Assembly (NCBI GenBank): GCA_033961575.1
Contig: CM066730.1
Location: 116,649,523 to 116,713,522 of the forward strand
Source of the DNA: Aselliscus stoliczkanus
Lineage: Eukaryota > Chordata > Mammalia > Chiroptera > Hipposideridae
Direction: 5' to 3'
DNA length: 64,000 nt
A program made the position numbers and the translations under genes. Numbering within the stretch: position 1 is the first letter of the stretch; every line of letters begins with the position of its first letter. This document shows positions 57,335 to 64,000 of the stretch, in pieces. Under the pieces are notes generated by a model. The model was given only the letters and a program-made list of their open reading frames with translations, was not told where the DNA came from and did not search any database.

Positions 57335-57485
57335 CAGCCTGGTCATCTCCTGGGAGCTTGTGAGAAAAGCAGGATCTCAGGCCCCTCCCTAGAGCTACTG
57401 AATCCAAACTTGCATCATAACAAGATCCCTAAATAATTCATATGGACATCAATTAATTATACTTTGAAGAAGCACTGGTTCAGCT
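57335..57485. repeat. MER5A-like hAT transposon remnant
   Basis: 'tcatctcctgggagcttgtg', 'tctcaggcccctccctagag' and 'gaagaagcactggttc' follow MER5A. Confidence 0.6.
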
Positions 57486-58118
57486 CTGTCCAGCTGAAGA
57501 TCTTTGACTTCTCACATACCTTTTACTGACCTCACCACATTTCCCAGTGTCTATCCAAGCACCTGCCTTCAGTGCCTCCTCTACCCAGCTTAGATACCTC
57601 TGTCCATGAGTATCACTCCCTTACAAAGGCAGTTAAGGTGCTTACATCTCCTTTCCTTCTCACCTGGACCCGGTCATCCATCATTAGACTCTTCCATACC
57701 AGTGCCCCTGCAGCTGATGCTTCCTGGAGAAACACACCAGAGAAAAACATACACATCTTGCCACTTCTTCAAAGCTTCCTGCATGGTTTTGTTTCACTTC
57801 CTTTCACCCTAGTGTTACAAAAGAATTCAGAGATGAGGCCACAGTCAAAGGTCCCCCCCAAGACCAGGACCCTCCCCTTCTGAGAGATCATGTCCTTTCT
57901 CTTTGCATCTAAATTTACATTTTTGAGCTGAATCCATCCCTGAGCTCCAGATTCCATTATGTAGTTGGCTTCTTGAAAACCCCCACTGTGGTTCTAACAG
58001 AGATTTCAAACATGCTATATCCAAAACAGAATATTTCAAACTTCCCTTATTTCCTCCCTCTGGCCCAACCTGTTACTTTTTTGGTCTTCCCCATCTCAGA
58101 AAATGATACCAATATTTT

Positions 58119-58634
58119 GTTTTCTGTTTTCTTTCAGATTTTATTGGTAAATTGGGAGAGGGGAACAGTGTTGGGGATTTGGGGAAAGGGACCAGCCAAG
58201 TTGTTTTTCTTCAGTCTTCGTTGTAGAAGGTGCCAGTCACCATCTGACTTCCCGTTGGCAGCTCATGGCCTCTAAGCTCAAGGTGCCAAGTTCATTCTTA
58301 GTTGTTAGGTGGGCATAGCCACCATCCCATGTGGGAGTTGAACCAGCAGCCTTGTTGTTAGGAGTGCACGCCCTATCCACTGAGTCATCCAGGCGGCAGC
58401 TCAGCTCAAGGTGCTGAGTTCAGTCTTAGTTGTGGGCTGGCATAGCCCACTGTGGAACAGGCAATCTTGTTGTTAGGAGCACGTGCTCTCACCAGCTGAG
58501 CCATCCTGCCGCCTGTTGGCAGCTCAGCTCGGGTGCAGCGTCATTGGCCCATGTGGGAATCGAACCAGTGGCCCTGTTGCTCAGAGCTGGCACTCTTAAG
58601 CTAACTCTTAATTAACTGAGCCACTTGGCCGGCC
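58119..58634 (-). mobile_element. Trimeric tRNA-derived SINE, antisense, young
   Basis: Common tail (attttattggtaaattggga), 'ccaagttgtttttcttcagt', then three modules (near 58380, 58497 and 58617). A perfect 15-base duplication, TGATACCAATATTTT, at 58104-58118 and 58635-58649 defines the ends exactly. Confidence 0.85.
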
Positions 58635-58689
58635 TGATACCAATATTTTCATATCATGCTATAATATCGTAGTTGCTCAAGCCCCAAAC

Positions 58690-59350
58690 ATGAATTTGTT
58701 GATTTCTTCATTCTCATTGCCGCTGCTGCAGTCCAAGCCACCATCACCTCTTGTTTAAACTAGTCCCCCTGTTTCAAGTCTTGACCTTCCTACCCTTTGC
58801 TCTGCCCCACAGCAATCAGAAAGATATTTTATGTAGACTGGGTCATATCACTTCCTGGTTTTAAAAAACACGAATGGCTACCCATTCCGTTTGGAATAAA
58901 ACACAAATCTCTATAGGAGCTGGCCATCCACCTGCCCCTCCAAGCCCCTCATCCTGTCCCCATTTGTCTGTTCTACCATCCTTGTTTGTTGAATAAGGCA
59001 AGCACTTTTTTGCTGGGGAGACCTTGCTTTCTTTCTACCTGGAGCATTCCTCCTGCATCTATGCACTATTGGTTCTCTTTCCTCCCTCAGGTGTTCTTTC
59101 AAACATCCCCAGCATCTCAGAACCCTCCCAAGGTAGGGCTACCCCACTTGTTTATTCTCAATTACATCACTTGGTCTTTGCAGCACTTCTCATACTGTGA
59201 AATCACCTTGTATATTTTCATTTATCTCCCCTGGTACAGGATGAGCTTTACACAGAACTTGTCTGTCTTGTTCATTGCTTTACGGTGAGTGCCTGGCACA
59301 ATGGTTGGCCCATAAAAGCTTTCAACAAATATTGTACTTATTGAATAAAT
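58690..59350 (+). repeat. L2 LINE, sense
   Basis: 'aagccaccatcacctcttgt', 'gtcatatcacttcctggttt' and the 3' end 'gtgcctggcacaatggttgg ... caacaaatattgtacttatt' give one of the longer L2 copies here. Confidence 0.7.
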
Positions 59351-59409
59351 GAGTTGAGTAGGAAACATGGGTCTTTTGATGTTCCTCTGAAATAGGTGCT
59401 CAGAGAGCA

Positions 59410-59640
59410 GCCTCATGGGTGTACTGGTGAAGAGCTTAGACTCTGGAACTGAGCACATGTGGATTTAAATTCTGGTTTGCCATCAGCTAGCTGTTTGACC
59501 TTGAGGAAGTCTCTTGACCTCTCTGTGCCTTGATTTGTAAAATCCCAGCAAGTGTACCTATCTCACAAGGTTGTTTTGGGAATTAAATGGGATGATGCTT
59601 AGTGCCTGGCTCAGAGTAAGTGCCCGGTATATTTTTGCTA
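59410..59640 (+). repeat. MIR SINE
   Basis: Nearly complete: 'agagcttagactctggaact', 'ctgtttgaccttgaggaagt', 'tctctgtgccttgatttgta', 'cacaaggttgttttgggaat' and 'ggctcagagtaagtgcccgg'. Confidence 0.75.
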
Positions 59641-59969
59641 TTTTCATCAACATCAGTCTTTTCCTGAAGAAAACAAGTTTCTTTTGATTAACTGCCCTCA
59701 CTCACCATATCAATCAAGGTCCAGTCAGGAAAACCAACAGTAAATTGTTTCTTGACATTAATGAGTCTATTTGCCAAACATAGGGAAGCACCTACTCTGA
59801 CACCTGCCTTTCTTAAACATTGTGCCTGTTGAGTTGTCCATTCGGTTCCACGTCATCATTTTTGGCCCAGGAAACTAATTTTCACAAAATGTAAATATGT
59901 TTTGTAAACTGGGACATAGTCTGAATGTCAGCCATATGCTAGGCAATGGGTTAACCACACCCAACAAAC

Positions 59970-60565
59970 AAAGTTCTGACAATTAAGTTCGTGAACTTAT
60001 AGCAACGATGTTGCTAAACTTTTTTTTGATATCAGAAGGATTATTCATTATTAATATGTACCAACTGTACCAACATTTTTGTACCAAATGGACAAACAGT
60101 TAACCAAGTTTACTATTTAGAAGTGCAGGAAAAGCGGCATAAAAAAGTTAGACAACGAGCTTTTCGCGAACAATTCATGGCTGTTGTATCACGACACTGC
60201 ACCAGCTCACAGGGCACTGTCTTTGAGGGAGCTTTTAGCCAGTAAACAAATAACTGTATTGGAACACCCTCCCTACTCACCTGATCTGGCCCCAATGGCT
60301 TCTTTCTTTACCTGAAGATAAAGGAAATATTGAAAGAAAGACATTTTGATGCCATTCAGGACATCAAGGGAAATATGATGACAGCTTTGATGGCCATTCC
60401 AAAAAGAGTTCCAAAATTGCTTTGAAAGGTGGACTATTCACTCTCTTCAGTATATAGCTTCCCAAGGGGAGTACTTCGAAGGTGACCGTAGTCATATCCA
60501 GCAATGAAGTATATAGCACTTTTTCTAGGATGAGTTCGCGAACTTAATTGTCAGACCTCATAGTA
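59970..60565 (+). mobile_element. Internally deleted mariner transposon, copy 2
   Basis: Ends 'ttctgacaattaagttcgtg' and, at the right, 'gcgaacttaattgtcagacc'. The body matches copy 1 (54861-55435), including the same internal junction between the 5' region and the transposase second half. It differs by a short insertion near 60058-60090, and it has lost a base in the third-aspartate region (near 60292), giving a frameshift. Confidence 0.8.
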
Positions 60566-61308
60566 TGCTGTTGCTCTCAAGATCTTATCCTCTAGCTGCT
60601 ATTGTGGGAGAAGACTTTTAAAGAATTAGCCATTGAATATACCAAGATTCTGGAGCACCTACTGAGTACCAGGCCCTGACTTTTCCATTTCAGAGACAAC
60701 CACAGCCTGTGCTAGAATCAGCCAGGCTGACTTCACAGCAGTTTTGTCATCAGGGCTCTGTGATTTTGAAAAGTGGTCACCAGCTCCAGACCACATTAGT
60801 TTCCTGCCAAGGTGTTGGGCTACACAGTAATGAGACACATTTTTATGTGGGACTCTTAGAATCATTCTTTCATAGTTTACGGCTCATAATTTGTTTTTAT
60901 TTGAGTACAACCAAGTTTCTTTTCTTGCTCTTTATTTTTTATTTTGAAAAAGTGTCAGACTAAACAGAAAAAGTTGCAAAATAGCACAAAGTTTCCCTTG
61001 TGTAAGATTTCACCAATGCTGGTGTTTTACCACATTTACTTTATCATTCTTCCTATGTTTAACTATTTCTTCTGAAATGGATGAGCGTAAGAGGCCGGCA
61101 TGATGTCTCTTTACCTGTAAATACTTCAGTGTGCATTTCCCAAGAACGTTCTCCCACGTAACCACTGCACAGTGCTCAAAAGCATGAATGAACATTGGTA
61201 CAATACTATAATATACAAACCCCATTCACATTTCATTAATTGTCTTACTCTTCTTTATAGCAAAAGAAATGCCCCCTCCCACCTCAGCCTCTTTGGTGCA
61301 GGATCACA

Positions 61309-61390
61309 TACAGAGGGTGCCAAAAAAATGTATACGCATTTAAGATAACATCTCTTAAAATGTGTATACACTTTATTGGTACCCCTGGTA
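61309..61390. mobile_element. Minimal palindromic mariner derivative (82 bp)
   Basis: TA, then CAGAGGGTGCCAAAAAAATG, and the reversed ACCAGGGGTACCAATAAAGT before the second TA. The two arms almost meet, so it is little more than paired terminal repeats of the family at 3295 and 14632. Confidence 0.75.
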
Positions 61391-61454
61391 TTGCATTTAG
61401 TTGTCATGTCTTTTTAGTCTCCTTTAATCTGGAGCAAAATTAAGTTCTTTGGTT

Positions 61455-61510
61455 CTTTTTTCCCTTCCCTTCCCTTCCCTTCCCTTCCCTTCCCTTCCCT
61501 TCCCTTCCTG
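61455..61510. repeat. (TTCCC)n microsatellite
   Basis: About ten tandem TTCCC units on the + strand; the minus strand gives a spurious glycine/lysine/glutamate-rich frame. Confidence 0.9.
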
Positions 61511-61884
61511 TCCCTTCCGTCTTTCTTTCTCTAATTTTATGACCTTGAAGTTTTTAAAGAGGAGAATTCCCTCAGTTTGAGGTTTTCCTGTTTCTTTATC
61601 ACGAGATTTGGGACTTTTCAGCAGGAATACCACACAAGCGATATCTTATTTCAGGAAGTTCGTGATGTCTGTTTATCTGGTGACTGGTGATGTTAACTTT
61701 GCTCATTTGGGCAGGGTGCTTCCTGCCAGGTTCTCCACTGTAAAGCTACTGGTCTTCCTGCTGTAATTCTTAAGTATTCAATGGGGAGATACTTCGCAAT
61801 TATCCCGCTTCTCATCACACTTTTGCCCACTCATTTTAGCATATGATTCTTGCCTGAAACAATTGTTGTGTTTCATTGTCCTAG

Positions 61885-61966
61885 ATTGTACCCACTTAGA
61901 CCTCCAGGCCCTCTCCAGACCTCAGGACTGGAAAAGCTCATCGTTCTTCAGACTGGAATTTTACAG
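61885..61966 (+). CDS. MCOLN2: MCOLN2 coding exon 5: luminal domain (residues 189-217)
   Basis: 82 bases, phase 1 in and phase 2 out; acceptor TCCTAG, donor CAG|gtaaat. It encodes DCTHLDLQALSRPQDW and KSSSFFRLEFYR, with the conserved luminal cysteine as second residue. It is one codon shorter than the MCOLN3 exon 8748-8832 and, by my recollection, than human TRPML2. The human NSS sequon after DWK reads SSS here, so that glycosylation site is lost. The next exon is only 103 bases away. Confidence 0.92.
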
Positions 61967-62069
61967 GTAAATAAGTTTCCTCCTAATTGTCCAAGAGACA
62001 GGGATGAGGAAAGCAGAGTAGATAGTAAGACTATGACAATTTATACCTTGTAATGTTTTTTGATTCCAG

Positions 62070-62166
62070 GCTCTTACAAGTTGAAATCTCCTTTCGCCTC
62101 AGAGGTATTGATCTACAGAGGATTCTTTCCCGAGAGCTACCAGACTGTTACATCTTTCAGAATACG
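62070..62166 (+). CDS. MCOLN2: MCOLN2 coding exon 6: luminal domain; GC donor; last exon in window
   Basis: 97 bases, phase 2 in and phase 0 out; acceptor TTCCAG. It encodes LLQVEISFRLRGIDLQRI and LSRELPDCYIFQNT. The end is placed by homology to MCOLN3 exon 8909-9005 (same 97 bases), leaving ACG|gcaagt, a second GC donor. The next exon would begin with the IFDNKAHSG-type motif and is not found before the window ends. Confidence 0.9.
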
Positions 62167-62655
62167 GCAAGTGTCTATTTTGCTAAGCCACCTTTATTCT
62201 TCTTCTCTGCTCCCTTTTGTAAACGTAGAGTGTAAAACACACCAGCCTACAGATGTGTTAGATGCTGTTGTTTTTAAAACAGTTTAATGACACTTTGTAG
62301 CATTGTGGATCCAGAGGCCCTTACTTCTGAAGGAAACAAGCCCTTTTCATTTTTTTAAAACTAAGTTTCTGGGTTGAAAGACAAGTTTTCAAAATTGACT
62401 TTGACCTCTTACTCTTCTAAAAACAGCTTTTTAAAAACGTTTATGAGAGGTGTTTTAAGTGTTTATAATGTTTTTCCCACTTTCAAAGGAGAGTCTTTGC
62501 AAATGTAGCAAATGCTTTCGAACTTCCAAGAAGCAGAAACCACCCCTCTTGATCTGAAGGCCAGTCTGCAAAGGATGGGCTGTTGCTGCTTTTATTTTGG
62601 GAGGAGACATGTGCAGTAGAGGAGACCATTCACTTTCCTGGGAGAGTAGCCTCCT

Positions 62656-62771
62656 TTCTTCTTTCCCTCCTTCCTTCCTTCCTTCCTTCCTTCCTTCCTT
62701 CCTTCCTTCCTTCCTTCCTTCTTTCCTTCCTTCCTTCCTTCTTTCCTTCCTTCCTTCCTTCTTTCCTTCCC

Positions 62772-62822
<51 letters not shown>

Positions 62823-62925
62823 CCTCCTTCCCTCCCTTCTTCCCTCCTTTTCTTTTTTTCTTTTTCCTCTTTCCTCTTTCTCCTCCCTCCCTCCCTCCCC
62901 CCTTCTCCCCTCCTCCTTCATGTTT
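62656..62925. repeat. (TTCC)n/(CT)n pyrimidine microsatellite complex
   Basis: About 270 bases of almost pure pyrimidine on the + strand: TTCC units with CTTT interruptions, a (TC)n core near 62776-62819, then CCCT/TTTC blocks. Three long spurious frames arise from it. It lies 490 bases after the GC donor of exon 6. Confidence 0.95.
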
Positions 62926-62989
62926 ATGGAGAAGTAAAACTGAATGTTAAATTAAAAGTTGTATGTAACTGTCTTTTAGCAATTCAGAA

Positions 62990-63185
62990 GAGTGTTTTAT
63001 TCAACAGCAATCAATAAATACTAATGAGTCTCTACTGTGCACCAGACATCACCATGCTCTAGAAGTACAGTGGAAGCTTACAGCCTAGAGGAAGAGACAG
63101 AAAAACAAGTAAACAAAAAATAAAAGTAATTATAAATTGTGGCTTGTGGTAAGGAAGAATGTCTCTGGCAGAGAAGAGCCTAATT
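62990..63185 (-). repeat. L2 LINE 3' end, antisense
   Basis: 'tctactgtgcaccagacatc', 'atgctctagaagtacagtgg' and 'taaggaagaatgtctctggc' correspond to a decayed reversed L2 end. Confidence 0.5.
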
Positions 63186-64000
63186 AACTGGCCTGGAGTG
63201 TGACCTTCACAAAACGAAACCCATTACGAACCCAAAAAATTCACAGGCATAACTTGAGAACTGAAAGTGTAGGTCGCTGATGAAGTTCACAGAAGCATCT
63301 CTGAACACAAGCCACATTCTGTGTAATCCAAGAATATCACCATGTCCAAGTCAGAAGTTCAAGAATGAATCCTATAGGCCTCATTTCTATAACTATGAAC
63401 TATGACTAAACCTCCACAACCTTAGCACTCAAGGTCTCTTTCCTTCCCCCCAAAGGAAAACCCTTAAAATATTTCTCTAAAGCCTTAAAACACTCAGCAT
63501 ATTTCACTTTTAAATTTTAAGGGATTGAAACATAATATGGAAGATGGAAAGTATTTGGAAATCAAATTCAGCCTGCAGCCTTGGAGCAATTTTTGTCACT
63601 TCTGAAAGCATTATATATATTATAGCATTCAAGGCAAACAGAAAAATCATCTCCAGGCTAGTGAAAACCTAGGATTTCACATCAAAAGGACTTAGCTGAA
63701 GCAAATGCTTTTAAATTCCATTCAGGGTAATAAATGAGGTCATTGTGTTCTCGTGTCAAAGATTAGTGAATCTCATTTTTGTTCCTGGGACTAATTGGCT
63801 TTATGCTTTAGGTTTTGTCTGAACCCGTATGTGAATTTAGTAGAACTTCATATATTCCGCCTTTGGACCATGTGTTTTCATGAATAATGGAAAGTTGTGA
63901 AGGAATCATGGGATGAGGACATTTTTCTCAGTACAGTTTTTGGATCAGCACGCTGTTTGGATGCCACTGCCATTTTAAGCAGAGCTGATCTAACAAGTCA
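63186..64000. other. MCOLN2 intron 6, right edge
   Basis: AT-rich intron sequence with no exon or named repeat. The remaining MCOLN2 exons (TM2 to the C-terminus) lie beyond the window. Confidence 0.5.

Larger units (their letters stand above)
60930..61800. repeat. Old L1-type (L1M) repeat with two later insertions
   Basis: 'acagaaaaagttgcaaaata', 'atacttcagtgtgcatttcc', 'ttagttgtcatgtcttttta' and 'ggttctccactgtaaagcta' are in the order of a widespread L1M-type sequence. It is interrupted by a mariner derivative (61309-61390) and a (TTCCC)n tract (61455-61510). Confidence 0.6.

Noticed and set aside
62583..63017. 144-, 117- and 109-codon frames rich in Ser/Pro/Leu or Arg/Lys/Glu
   Set aside because: Direct translations of the (TTCC)n/(CT)n microsatellite.
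1..64000. CRISPR arrays, operons, phage or plasmid features
   Set aside because: The spliced genes, repeats and CpG island show vertebrate nuclear DNA; the regular short repeats seen are microsatellites or SINE cores without spacers.

Overview
The window is mammalian nuclear DNA, most likely from a bat. Genes are split into short exons with GT-AG (and a few GC-AG) introns. Ancient mammal-wide repeats (L2, MIR, MER5A-type) are present, together with young tRNA-derived SINEs and mariner DNA transposons of the kind known from bats. The bat assignment is an inference from repeat content. I see no Alu, rodent B1/B2, carnivore CAN or ruminant BovB elements, but I could not compare against a repeat library.

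Two tandem paralogous genes lie on the + strand, both encoding mucolipin (TRPML) endolysosomal cation channels. MCOLN3 (TRPML3) occupies the left side. Eleven coding exons, from 944-1111 to 24084-24218, encode residues 77 to 553; the first 76 residues lie upstream of the window. Its 3' UTR ends near 25280. After about 6.7 kb of intergenic DNA, largely an old L1, a CpG island at about 31200-32730 holds the promoter and first coding exon of MCOLN2 (TRPML2). Six MCOLN2 coding exons are present (32182-32258, 44273-44432, 50968-51141, 52851-53004, 61885-61966, 62070-62166). The gene runs off the right edge, so TM2 to TM6 and the pore of TRPML2 are missing. Exon sizes and intron phases match between the paralogs (168/174, 154/154, 85/82, 97/97 bases), as expected after tandem duplication. 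The selectivity filter, the A419 position and the three pH-sensing histidines of TRPML3 are intact.

Introns and the intergenic space carry a layered repeat record. It includes L2 and MIR fragments, L1 pieces on both strands, and a badly decayed class I endogenous retrovirus on the - strand (38160-42010) that is itself interrupted by L1, an old medium-copy repeat and a SINE. There is also a solo LTR with a 4-base target duplication, and two mariner families with internally deleted derivatives. The SINEs share one head or tail design but differ in module number, from monomer to tetramer. A composite, SVA-like form (tRNA-like head, 20-bp tandem repeat core, fixed tail) has two full-length copies flanked by perfect target duplications. 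I regard this composite and multimeric SINE family as the most novel structure in the window. Two GC-AG introns in MCOLN2, at sites where MCOLN3 uses GT, are the most interesting gene-level observation. No viral, microbial, CRISPR or operon-type system is present.
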